Source of the DNA: Bacillota bacterium
GTDB taxonomy: Bacteria > Bacillota > Clostridia > Oscillospirales > Ruminococcaceae
Direction of reading: 5' to 3'
DNA: 61,866 nt
Assembly (NCBI GenBank): GCA_023391005.1
Contig: JAEWBS010000010.1
Span: 1 to 61,866 of the forward strand
Part shown: positions 32,385-39,772 of the stretch, in pieces
Numbering within the stretch: the first letter of the stretch is position 1
Layout: every line of letters begins with the position of its first letter
Made by a program: the position numbers and the translations under genes
The notes under the pieces: model-generated
Told to the model about the DNA's origin: nothing
The model's database searches: none
Seen by the model: the letters and a program-made list of their open reading frames with translations, nothing else

Positions 32385-32868
32385 AAATGCCAACCTAGCC
32401 GTCGGGGCTTGGCCCGGCTCCTGCGTCGTTGGTCTTGTCTTAAAGCGCCCTTAGGTCAAGGTGCAGGTATCCCCAACGGTGGGGCATATAAAACAGAAAA
32501 AGCGATTGCGTCATGTGAGTGGTGCAATCATTAAACAAGCTGATGCCGTTTTGAGGGGCGTCAGCTTCTTTTTGAATCTAACCGTTTACGGCGGTTGGGT
32601 TCCGATATTTCAAAGAGGTACTCACGTCTTGACATAGGCGGGGCAATACCCTATTCTTTGGATGTGGTTTTAATACCGTTACCCACAATAGCAAACTGCC
32701 TGATGGGTGCAATGCGCTTTGTTTTAAGATGACACCGGTGGTCAAAAAACGATCAGACTGCCGCAGTATTTTGCGCTTGCTTGATAGTCGGGAGATTATG
32801 GGGCAGAATATACCTTCAGGGGCGCGCGGACCATCGGTCAAGAGCAAATTCTGCATGGAGGTATCAGC
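32385..32868. other. Intergenic region after the LacI-type gene
   Basis: This 484-base gap has a GC-rich first part (32390-32500) with a small CCCCAACGGTGGGG hairpin, a terminator at 32537-32573, and a second part without open frames leading to the next gene's GGAGG site. I do not recognise an RNA family here; a structured transcript cannot be excluded. Confidence 0.4.
32537..32573 (+). terminator. Rho-independent terminator
   Basis: AAGCTGATGCC (32537-32547) pairs with GGCGTCAGCTT (32557-32567) with one G-T pair, followed by CTTTTT. It lies 150 bases after the LacI-type gene. Confidence 0.75.
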
Positions 32869-33312
32869 ATGAAAAAAAGGATTGCCGCTTTTATGGGTGC
32901 GGCTGTTTTGATGGTCGTCATCAGCCTGACTGCCTGCGGGCGAAGCCTGCCCGAGCCGGCTGTTGTTCTACCCGTTAAGCTGGCTTCTTTTAATTATGTA
33001 AAATACGATTACGACATGGAGCTGGGCGATTATCAACACCAGTTTAAATTATCGAAAAAGCAGCAGACCGAATTTCAGCGGCTACTGCAAGCCGACCGGT
33101 GGTTTGACCCCGGAGAGCTTCCGGGGCGGGGCTATACGTCCGTTATAGACGCTGACAACGATGAGGGCTGGGGCTTGACAATAGGCTACTGGGATGAAGC
33201 GTATACCCTTATCGCGTTATACAATGAAGATCAGCCCGAAAAGACCTTCTACTTTGCCCCGTTTGAGGTGCAGGAGGCTGCTGAGAAATTTCGAGATACG
33301 CTTAAAGGATAG
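32869..33312 (+). CDS. Small hypothetical lipoprotein
   Basis: This 147-residue protein has a lipoprotein signal: MKKRIAAFMGAAVLMVVISL followed by the lipobox LTAC with Cys at residue 23. The mature part has alternating charged and aromatic residues (FNYVKYDYDMELGDYQHQF, WGLTIGYWDEAYTLIALYN), suggesting a small beta-rich domain on the cell surface. No family is recognised. GGAGG lies eight bases before the ATG. The Nudix gene follows by 54 bases and may be cotranscribed. Confidence 0.7.
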   Translation: MKKRIAAFMGAAVLMVVISLTACGRSLPEPAVVLPVKLASFNYVKYDYDMELGDYQHQFKLSKKQQTEFQRLLQADRWFDPGELPGRGYTSVIDADNDEGWGLTIGYWDEAYTLIALYNEDQPEKTFYFAPFEVQEAAEKFRDTLKG

Positions 33313-33366
33313 ATTTAGAGAAGATTGCAGGCGCGGCCTGCAAATTTGTCGCGGGGGAAATCGCTT

Positions 33367-33840
33367 ATGGCAATCAGAAGCACGGCTAAGGCCATTATCA
33401 TGCATAATAACCGCATCCTCGTCAACAGATGTGTCAACACGCAGGGCAAGGTCTACTTTGATCTGCCCGGTGGCGGACAAAACCAGTTTGAAACGTTGGA
33501 AGAAGCCCTCGTCCGGGAGGTTTTGGAGGAGACCGGGTACAAGATCAAAGCCGGGCCGTTTGTTGCCGTTGCCGAAGAGATATGCGACAATGAGGAACTC
33601 AGAAAAACCTATTTCGACTACACGCACAGACTGTTACATATTTTTCTGGCTGTTTTAACGGATGAGCCCAAAAGGGAAGTGCGGGAGCCTGATTGGCAGC
33701 AGCAAAGCAGTGTTTGGATTCCGATTGCAGAAGCGGACACCCTAATCTTTCGCCCCGCCAATCTGAGCGGAAAAATAGCATCGATGATTTCGGGGGAGCA
33801 GGTACAATACTTGGGTTGTACCCGCTTTGTGAATCTGTAG
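33367..33840 (+). CDS. Nudix hydrolase
   Basis: This 157-residue protein has a complete Nudix box: GGQNQFETLEEALVREVLEE followed by TGY matches G-x5-E-x7-R-E-U-x-E-E-x-G-U, so metal-dependent hydrolysis of a nucleoside diphosphate derivative is expected. The substrate (for example an oxidised nucleotide or sugar nucleotide) cannot be read. ATG 33367 was chosen for GGGGGAAA upstream. VNRCVNTQGKVYFDLPGGG precedes the box, as in many MutT-like proteins. Confidence 0.88.
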   Translation: MAIRSTAKAIIMHNNRILVNRCVNTQGKVYFDLPGGGQNQFETLEEALVREVLEETGYKIKAGPFVAVAEEICDNEELRKTYFDYTHRLLHIFLAVLTDEPKREVREPDWQQQSSVWIPIAEADTLIFRPANLSGKIASMISGEQVQYLGCTRFVNL

Positions 33841-33871
33841 CGATATTGTATACATTAAGTATATATTACCC

Positions 33872-33904
33872 GCACTGCGGCGCGCGACGGAAGCGCCGCA
33901 GTGC
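33872..33904. repeat. Perfect 12-bp GC-rich inverted repeat
   Basis: GCACTGCGGCGC (33872-33883) and GCGCCGCAGTGC (33893-33904) enclose a nine-base loop. There is no T run, so it is an atypical terminator or a repeat/regulatory hairpin after the Nudix gene. Confidence 0.5.
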
Positions 33905-34213
33905 CCTAAGAGGCCAATCTGACCTAGGTGGCGCGTAATAATCAGGACAAGTCTGGATGCGCACCCACAAACGTTGAGTGGAAAGATAACACCCTCATTT
34001 GGAGCACCATCACCAAAAACCGTATTTTTAAGCCCCTCAAGGGGCGGGTGTGAAAGCCCCTCGGTCCCCTCTGGCGGCTAGAAGGTTGGGGGTGGGGGCG
34101 TTCCTGCGTGTCAGCGCAAACGAACGCTATCGTTTTATGACGACCGCTAAAATGCATAGATAAACGTTGGCCATCGAAAACAAAGTCGGTGATCAACGTG
34201 TGTGAAACAGCCT

Positions 34214-34245
34214 AAAACAGCGCAGCGAAAGTTACGCTGTTTTTA
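34214..34245 (+). terminator. Weak hairpin terminator
   Basis: AAAACAGCG (34214-34222) pairs with CGCTGTTTT (34235-34243), ending in a T run. It stands 190 bases before the ribbon-helix-helix gene. Confidence 0.5.
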
Positions 34246-34435
34246 TTGTGTATGGTGGAAACCACATGAGCAGCGAGCCGGTACTACTATGCTCTTTAGG
34301 ATCGGTGCAAATCATCAGTTTAATGGTTTGATTATATAAACTTTACAGATAAATATTACAAAGTAATACAATATAATACAATGTAAGAATTGCCATTATA
34401 GTTACAAATGCCTTAAAATGTAAACAGGTGATGAT

Positions 34436-34609
34436 ATGGGGATTGAAAAGAAGGTTATCAGCATCCGTTTAGATGAGGAAATTATAGCGGAATTGAAAAA
34501 ATGCGCAGAAAAAGAAAACCGGCCCCTATCAAACATGATAGAAACGGTTTTAAAAGCATATGCGACAAGGAGGATAGAAGGACGCCACAATGGAAGTGAC
34601 AACATTTGA
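34436..34609 (+). CDS. Small ribbon-helix-helix DNA-binding protein
   Basis: A 57-residue protein starts MGIEKKVISIRLDEEIIAEL and continues with KKCAEKENRPLSNMIETVLK. This is the MetJ/Arc/CopG ribbon-helix-helix pattern: a short beta strand (KVISIRL), helix A, the N-R-P-L-S-N-M turn and helix B. Such proteins dimerise and bind operators, often as antitoxins or autoregulators. AGGTGAT precedes the ATG. The stop overlaps the next gene by 20 bases, so the two are coupled. It is AT-rich compared with the next gene. Confidence 0.75.
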   Translation: MGIEKKVISIRLDEEIIAELKKCAEKENRPLSNMIETVLKAYATRRIEGRHNGSDNI

Positions 34610-34994
34610 TGCGCTGGGTCGGCTGACGCTGCCCGTTGCAGCGGCGGCTCAGTTCGGGCTGAACGAGAACAGCAGGCTGCTTATAACCGTGATTGAAACT
34701 GAAAAGCGCCTACTTCTGCGCCCGACGCAGGAAATGCCACCGGTTGCTTGCGTGATGGAGATGGAGCGTATGCAAGCAGTTATGTTGCTGCAGCCCGCCG
34801 GTGCTTGGCGATATATCCGTGCGCTCGACGACCGGCGGCGCATCATATTGCCCCGGTCGATGCGCGAATGGCTGGGCTGGTCGGAGCAGACGCACCTGCG
34901 CGTCGGCTCGAATGACGACGGCATCTTTCTTAAGGAAGATATTCTAAATAACGCCAAGCAGTTGATGGGCTTTGCACAGCCAGATACCGAATAA
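34590..34994 (+). CDS. Tandem AbrB/MazE-like swapped-hairpin protein
   Basis: This 134-residue protein seems to be two copies of a SpoVT/AbrB-like DNA-binding domain. The first reads VTTFDALGRLTLPVAAAAQF (residues 3-22) and the second IRALDDRRRIILPRSMREWL (about residues 72-91); each has the D-x-x-G/R-R-x-x-L-P core and is followed by a beta segment (LLLRP, IFLKED). AbrB-like domains normally pair between chains, so an internal duplication may form the unit within one chain. It is coupled to the ribbon-helix-helix gene. No toxin-like partner is seen, which argues for regulators rather than a toxin-antitoxin pair. Confidence 0.65.
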   Translation: MEVTTFDALGRLTLPVAAAAQFGLNENSRLLITVIETEKRLLLRPTQEMPPVACVMEMERMQAVMLLQPAGAWRYIRALDDRRRIILPRSMREWLGWSEQTHLRVGSNDDGIFLKEDILNNAKQLMGFAQPDTE

Positions 34995-35031
34995 GCGGCA
35001 GCCTCCCGCACATGCCGGGGCTGCCGCTTAT
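34991..35031. terminator. Bidirectional terminator between convergent genes
   Basis: ATAAGCGGCAGCC (34991-35003) pairs perfectly with GGCTGCCGCTTAT (35019-35031) around a 15-base loop, between the AbrB-like gene and the convergent TctC-like gene. Confidence 0.75.
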
Positions 35032-35068
35032 TCTATTTGTGATTTAGCGGTATCGTCGGGTCGGGCCT

Positions 35069-36085
35069 TTATGCCGATAGATCCAGCGTGCGGATGACCT
35101 CAGAGACCTTCTCCATATCCTCCTCTAAAAAGGTATAAAAATCGGCGGAGGATAGAAAGCTCTTTTCAAGACCGTACTTTTCACAGAATTTTTGATAGCT
35201 TTCAGAATAAAAAGCATCGGTGAAAACGCGCTCCCACTCCCGCTTGATTGCGTCGGGGACGTCGGCGGGGCAGACAATGCCTTGATAAGAGCCCGCCACA
35301 ATATCATACCCCAGCTCGCGGCATGTGGAATACTGCGGGAAAGAGGTGAGTCGCTCCTCCGCCATAACGGCCAGAATACGAAGTTCCCCCGAATCGACAA
35401 AGGGCTGGCAGACCGACGTTTCAAGCACGACCATGTCCAGTGCGCCTGTCAGTAGCGATTGGACCGCTGTTGCGGCGCCGTCATAGGGGCTGTGATCTAG
35501 GCGTATATCTGCTGCGGCTTCAAGCTTTGCCGCACAGATATGCCAGATGCTGCCGGTACCGACGTTGCCGTTTTTAAGCTGACCGGGGTGCGCCTTGGCA
35601 TAAAGAATCAGGTCGTCAAGTGTGTGAAAGGGGGAGTCGCCCGAGACGGCAATGCAGGCTGGCAGCGTATTCATACGCAGAATCAAATGCATCTTTTCAA
35701 AGGTGAAGGGCAGTTTGTTTTGTGGGGGCAACGTGTTGAGCTCAGCGGTTATAATGCCCAGCGTATACCCGTCAGGCGGTGCATTGTACTGAGCCGTAAA
35801 GCCGACGGCACCCCCGCCGCCGGTGATATTCGACACCGTCACCGGCTGTCCGATCATCTCGCTGACCACCTGACCGATTGTTTTAGCGTTGACATCCGAG
35901 CTGCCGCCCGGCGCCCAAGGGCAGATAATTTCCACAGGGTTGGTCAGGATATCCGATTCCCCCGACGCCAGAATCGGCTCCGGCATCGGCGCTGCGGAGG
36001 CGGGGGCTTGCGTATGTTTACAGCCCATTGCTAACGCTGCCAAAAAAATGACGATAGCGGGCCAAATAATAGCTTTTCTGTTCAT
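35069..36085 (-). CDS. TctC/Bug-family solute-binding lipoprotein (orphan)
   Basis: This 338-residue binding protein belongs to the tripartite tricarboxylate transporter family. The signal IFLAALAMGC gives a lipobox Cys at residue 22. Family motifs include IICPWAPGGSSDVNAKTIG and VSNITGGGGAVGF, NVGTGSIWHICAAKLEAAAD and the C-terminal LGYDIVAGSYQGIVCP. No TctA or TctB permease is encoded nearby. It is the last gene after the AraC-type sensor and a DctP protein, spaced 15 bases after the latter with a GGAGCG site, so the three look cotranscribed. It may act as a ligand sensor rather than a transport component (inference). Confidence 0.85.
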   Translation of the reverse strand: MNRKAIIWPAIVIFLAALAMGCKHTQAPASAAPMPEPILASGESDILTNPVEIICPWAPGGSSDVNAKTIGQVVSEMIGQPVTVSNITGGGGAVGFTAQYNAPPDGYTLGIITAELNTLPPQNKLPFTFEKMHLILRMNTLPACIAVSGDSPFHTLDDLILYAKAHPGQLKNGNVGTGSIWHICAAKLEAAADIRLDHSPYDGAATAVQSLLTGALDMVVLETSVCQPFVDSGELRILAVMAEERLTSFPQYSTCRELGYDIVAGSYQGIVCPADVPDAIKREWERVFTDAFYSESYQKFCEKYGLEKSFLSSADFYTFLEEDMEKVSEVIRTLDLSA

Positions 36086-36100
36086 GGCTTATCGCTCCTT

Positions 36101-37186
36101 TCACCGCGCAACGCTGCGTCGGGCTTCTTCAGCCGCCGCGAGAAACCGATCGACCTTTTCAGCACCTAAATCTTCGCGAAGCATGCTTAAAACCGCGCTG
36201 TTAGACGCACGCAGCGCATTCTTCAAATCCGGCTCCGGCTCGACGAGCTGCATGCCGTAGTCCGATTGCAGTGTTTCCACGGCGATAGCTTCGTTTGTCG
36301 GCATATTGGAGATCATGCTTTGGCGCAGATTTTCGGCAAAACGGTTGAGACGCGCCTTTGTCTGTTCGTTCAACTGCTCATAGCGCGCCTGATTCATTGC
36401 CAAAACCTGAACCATGGGCAGATGGTCGGTCAAAATAATGCAACTTTGCACCTCCATCATCTTTTCAGACAGGAGAATATCCACGGGGTTTTCCTGTGCT
36501 TGAACGATATCCTGAGAAAGCACAAAATACAGCTCGTCAAAACTGTAAGGGATCGGGGCAGCTCCTAGTTGTTTCCAGTAGGCTTCCTGATACTTATTTT
36601 CGACAATGCGGATTCTCAAATCCTTTAGATCGGCCAGCCGCGTGATTGGATATTTACAGCTCATCTGCCGATAGGAATAGGCATACACCGTCAGCAGATG
36701 CAGACCTGCGGCGTTATAATAGCCCTGTATGACATCCCGATATTCTCCGGCCATCAGTGCATTGAACTGCTCAAGCGATGTGAAGAGCCCTGGAATATCC
36801 ATGAGAGCGGCCTCGGGCACCACCAGCGACTGCGTTGACGGTACCGAGCTGACAATGTCGATGGTACCCAGCTGCACACCCGTCACAATGCGCAGGTCGT
36901 CCCCGAGTTGGTTGCGGTCATACAGCCGCAGCTGAATCTGCTTGTCCGAATCCTCCGTCAGCGCCTTGATCTGCTCCTGCACCAGCGTGCTCTGATAAGA
37001 GTCGCTCCAGTTGCCTGAGGTCGCCAGTGAAAACATGATTTTATCCTGTGCGGCCGCCTCCGACCCGGAGACTATGGCATGCGGGGCGGTCTGTTGAGGG
37101 GTATCCCAAAAGGTGATAGCGGACATCACCAAAATAAATGCGAACAGCGCCAGCGTCAACAGCGCTTTACAAGCGGTGGTGTTCAT
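36101..37186 (-). CDS. TRAP-type (DctP) solute-binding protein, orphan
   Basis: This 361-residue DctP-family protein has an N-terminal hydrophobic segment (ALLTLALFAFILVMSAITFW) without a lipobox, so it is probably a membrane-anchored or secreted binding protein. Motifs include LYDRNQLGDDLRIVTGVQLG, DLRIRIVENKYQEAYWKQLG and IVQAQENPVDILLSEK; the arginine in RIRIVEN normally contacts the ligand carboxylate. The gene follows the AraC-type sensor by 13 bases with GGGGGATGACGC before the ATG. No permease genes are adjacent; the complete TRAP set lies upstream at 39773-42680 in a separate operon. Confidence 0.85.
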   Translation of the reverse strand: MNTTACKALLTLALFAFILVMSAITFWDTPQQTAPHAIVSGSEAAAQDKIMFSLATSGNWSDSYQSTLVQEQIKALTEDSDKQIQLRLYDRNQLGDDLRIVTGVQLGTIDIVSSVPSTQSLVVPEAALMDIPGLFTSLEQFNALMAGEYRDVIQGYYNAAGLHLLTVYAYSYRQMSCKYPITRLADLKDLRIRIVENKYQEAYWKQLGAAPIPYSFDELYFVLSQDIVQAQENPVDILLSEKMMEVQSCIILTDHLPMVQVLAMNQARYEQLNEQTKARLNRFAENLRQSMISNMPTNEAIAVETLQSDYGMQLVEPEPDLKNALRASNSAVLSMLREDLGAEKVDRFLAAAEEARRSVAR

Positions 37187-37199
37187 GCGTCATCCCCCA

Positions 37200-39494
37200 T
37201 TAAATGCCTATACTTTCGCGGTATTGCTTCGGCGTGATGCCAACGGTCTTTTTAAACACCCGGCCAAAGCTTTGTGCCGAGTTGAAGCCGCATTTATAAC
37301 CGATTTCTGAGATATTAAGGTTCGTTTCAGACAAAAAGAGCTGCGCCTGCCGGATGCGATAATGGTTGAGATAGGCGCTGAGCTTTTCGCCTGTCGTTTC
37401 GGTAAAAATGGCGCTTAGATACGGCAGCGAGATGCCCAGCGCCTCGCTGATTTTGCCCAGTAGGAGCTCGCCGTCCATATAGTGTAGCGCGACGTATTCC
37501 TTAGCCTCGACGACATATTTGTTGTGACTTCTGCGGCGCGCCATCTGCAAAAGGTTTAACGCGCTACGATAAAATTGCACAATGCTTTCCTGCTGGTGCA
37601 CCGGGTCGGACTCCATCAGCAGATGCTCAAGGTCGCGCGAGATACCGGCGCTGCGCATCTCTTCAAGCGTGACGCGCGCGGCGATCAGCAGCTCGGTCAC
37701 GTCGTCGAGCATCCGGTGAATGCCCTCTTTGCTGACAACCTCCCGGTCGTACATTTCTTTGATCAATGCAACGATCTCAGCTTCGGTTTCGGCCATGCCG
37801 ACGCTTTCGATCGCGTTAATCAGCTTTTTGGCGCGCCGGATGTAATACAGGTTCTCATACATGCCCTCGCCCGATTCCACGGTTTCGGCGTTGTCACGTG
37901 CCGAGTCGCCGACATATTGCGCGTAGCGCGCGTGATCCACCGCCTCATGGTACGAAAACTGAAGCGACGCGATATCGTTATAGACATGCCCCCGGCCGAT
38001 GACCAGCCCAAACGGCAGCGGCTCAACCGCCCGCAGCACCGCCTCCTCAAGGCGGCAGACCCATTCCTTAATCTGAATCAACGCAGCATTCTGCGAAAAG
38101 AACAGCACCGAGGCGGCGATGTCTTTGTCAGGGAAGAAGGTGAGAATGCGGTATTCCTCCGCCGCGGCGCTACGGAAGATGCGCACGACGCTGCGCTGGA
38201 ACAGCTCGAGCTCCACCATGTCCGGGCGTTGATTCTCGGGATAGGATAAAAGGCCCGCCAGCGCCATATAGCGTCCCTGCCCTAGACGCTCGTGACCGAC
38301 GCCCTCTAAGGTCGCTTTTATCTGCTGTGCGTTAATATTTTTGCCGCTTATAATGCCGCGCAGCGTTTGCTCTATGATATCGCCCGCAATATTATGCATC
38401 AGCGCCTTATGTTGCTCGTTTTTTTCAATGCTGTTGAGAAAAGCCAGCTCGAGGTAGTCGGCCTCGTTGCGGATTTTCCGAGGGCTGTCGTGCTCCTCGT
38501 CGGGCTGTGCGGCATCAGGCGCCGTCGTGATGCGGATAAGCCGGTTGATCGGCTTATAGACCGACTGCGTGATATACAGTGAAAACAGCTGGCTGACCAA
38601 AATATAAAATAACAGCACCGGCAGCAGCAGTCCCAACAGCTTTGAGGGCGGAATATTGGCGCTTTGATGGTTGGTGCGGGTGATGAACTTCCACCCCAGC
38701 AGGTCGGAGGTATGGATGTAATAGCTTGCGTTGTGGTTGTCGCTATCGGCACTCATGAACAGCGCGTCGTTTTCAAAATCCGACTGCTGAAGCCCTGCCG
38801 CCATATAATCAAACAGCAGCTGCCTCCGCTGGTCGTAGACATAGATGGTGGTGCCGAACTTCTGATTCTCCGCTTGAATGATGTTATAAAGCTCCGCGCG
38901 GTTTATTTCTATAAATAAGACGCCGATAAAGTTTGGAATGCAATAGTCGGCGGCCAGAAAGATGCGGCGGTTGTGCAGCAGCACATGCCATTCGCTGAGG
39001 CTTTCGGGATTCCGCCCTTTGGTGCGACCCTCGAGATAGCGGTGGATCAGGTCGCGGTCACCCAGATGCTCGAGATTCATATAGGTGCCGCTGTAGACAT
39101 AGACCTCGTCGGTGTAGGGCAGATAGAGATACGACTTGCGCACCAGCGCGTTTTCTTCAACCAAATCTCCGAGCGCACGGACAATGCGGTAGGCCGTATC
39201 GGTATCAAGCAGTGTTGGCGTAATCATGGCGGAGATAAAATCTCGCGAGCCCATGCTGCTGACCATGTTGTTTGCCAGAAGATCAAACACCAGCTCGACA
39301 TCAGCTCCGATGCGCTGCAACTGAAAAAGGCTGAGTTCATCGATGCTCTTTTTCTGGTTGCGCACAATCAAGTTGTTGATGAAGGTCACAAAGATGAGCA
39401 TCGTGATAATTGAAAGTGCTGTTAAAAGCGCAAGTGTTTTGTAAAAAATGCTTCTTCGTTTCAAGACGCTATAGGGCGTATTCTGACTTTTCAT
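37200..39494 (-). CDS. Membrane-anchored AraC-family regulator with extracytoplasmic sensor
   Basis: This 764-residue one-component sensor-regulator has a first membrane helix at about residues 20-45 (TLALLTALSIITMLIFVTFI) and a second near 300 (LLGLLLPVLLFYILVSQLFS). They bracket an extracellular domain of about 250 residues that looks Cache-like. A HAMP-like link, VYKPINRLIRI, and a cytoplasmic middle domain follow. The C-terminal AraC double helix-turn-helix reads LGKISEALGISLPYLSAIF ... NISEIGYKCGFNSAQSFGRV. ATG follows AAGGAGAAGG. The binding proteins DctP and TctC encoded directly downstream could present ligands to its outer domain (inference). Confidence 0.88.
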   Translation of the reverse strand: MKSQNTPYSVLKRRSIFYKTLALLTALSIITMLIFVTFINNLIVRNQKKSIDELSLFQLQRIGADVELVFDLLANNMVSSMGSRDFISAMITPTLLDTDTAYRIVRALGDLVEENALVRKSYLYLPYTDEVYVYSGTYMNLEHLGDRDLIHRYLEGRTKGRNPESLSEWHVLLHNRRIFLAADYCIPNFIGVLFIEINRAELYNIIQAENQKFGTTIYVYDQRRQLLFDYMAAGLQQSDFENDALFMSADSDNHNASYYIHTSDLLGWKFITRTNHQSANIPPSKLLGLLLPVLLFYILVSQLFSLYITQSVYKPINRLIRITTAPDAAQPDEEHDSPRKIRNEADYLELAFLNSIEKNEQHKALMHNIAGDIIEQTLRGIISGKNINAQQIKATLEGVGHERLGQGRYMALAGLLSYPENQRPDMVELELFQRSVVRIFRSAAAEEYRILTFFPDKDIAASVLFFSQNAALIQIKEWVCRLEEAVLRAVEPLPFGLVIGRGHVYNDIASLQFSYHEAVDHARYAQYVGDSARDNAETVESGEGMYENLYYIRRAKKLINAIESVGMAETEAEIVALIKEMYDREVVSKEGIHRMLDDVTELLIAARVTLEEMRSAGISRDLEHLLMESDPVHQQESIVQFYRSALNLLQMARRRSHNKYVVEAKEYVALHYMDGELLLGKISEALGISLPYLSAIFTETTGEKLSAYLNHYRIRQAQLFLSETNLNISEIGYKCGFNSAQSFGRVFKKTVGITPKQYRESIGI

Positions 39495-39523
39495 GATCCT
39501 TCTCCTTACAGCGGAGCAGTTCT

Positions 39524-39678
39524 AGTATACCATGGGGTCAAGTGAATGGTTCCGTTGGTATAACAGCCGACTTGCGGCTATTATACCATGAGCGTAAGCG
39601 AATGGTATAATTGGCCATCGCCGTAGGCGGGCCATTATAATCAAGCGTATAATAGCCGTTCTACGGCTATTATACCAT
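39524..39678. repeat. Cluster of palindromic GGTATAAT/ATTATACC repeats
   Basis: Three palindromic units occur in tandem: TTGGTATAACAGCCG ... CGGCTATTATACCA (39555-39588), a diverged one around TGGCC ... GGCCA (39603-39640), and GTATAATAGCCGT ... ACGGCTATTATAC (39647-39675), a 13-bp perfect stem with a three-base loop. An isolated AGTATACCATGG begins the block at 39524. They fill the 278-base gap between the TRAP operon and the AraC-type gene. Related units are at 5705, 43334 and 53518. Confidence 0.75.
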
Positions 39679-39710
39679 CTGCCGCACGGGGTCACAATGT
39701 ATAAGAAGAC

Positions 39711-39738
39711 AGGACGGGCGTCCCATTTAGCCCGTCCT
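39711..39738 (-). terminator. Terminator after the TRAP operon
   Basis: AGGACGGGC (39711-39719) and GCCCGTCCT (39730-39738) form a stem with a ten-base loop; on the minus strand it is followed by a T-rich stretch. It lies 35 bases past the stop of the dctP gene. Confidence 0.7.
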
Positions 39739-39772
39739 ATCTTGTGAAAAAAGGTGTCCCTGAGGATTGCGG

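Larger units (their letters stand above)
33841..34435. other. Intergenic region with hairpins, no recognised gene
   Basis: This 595-base gap contains a perfect 12-bp hairpin (33872-33904), a GC-rich run with GCCCCTCAAGGGGC and purine-rich repeats (34030-34100), a weak terminator (34214-34245) and an AT-rich promoter-like zone (34320-34400, including TATAAT at 34372-34377) before the ribbon-helix-helix gene. No credible long frame is seen. Confidence 0.45.

Noticed and set aside
34436..34994. A toxin-antitoxin system.
   Set aside because: Both proteins look like DNA-binding antitoxin folds; no toxin-like partner is found on either side.
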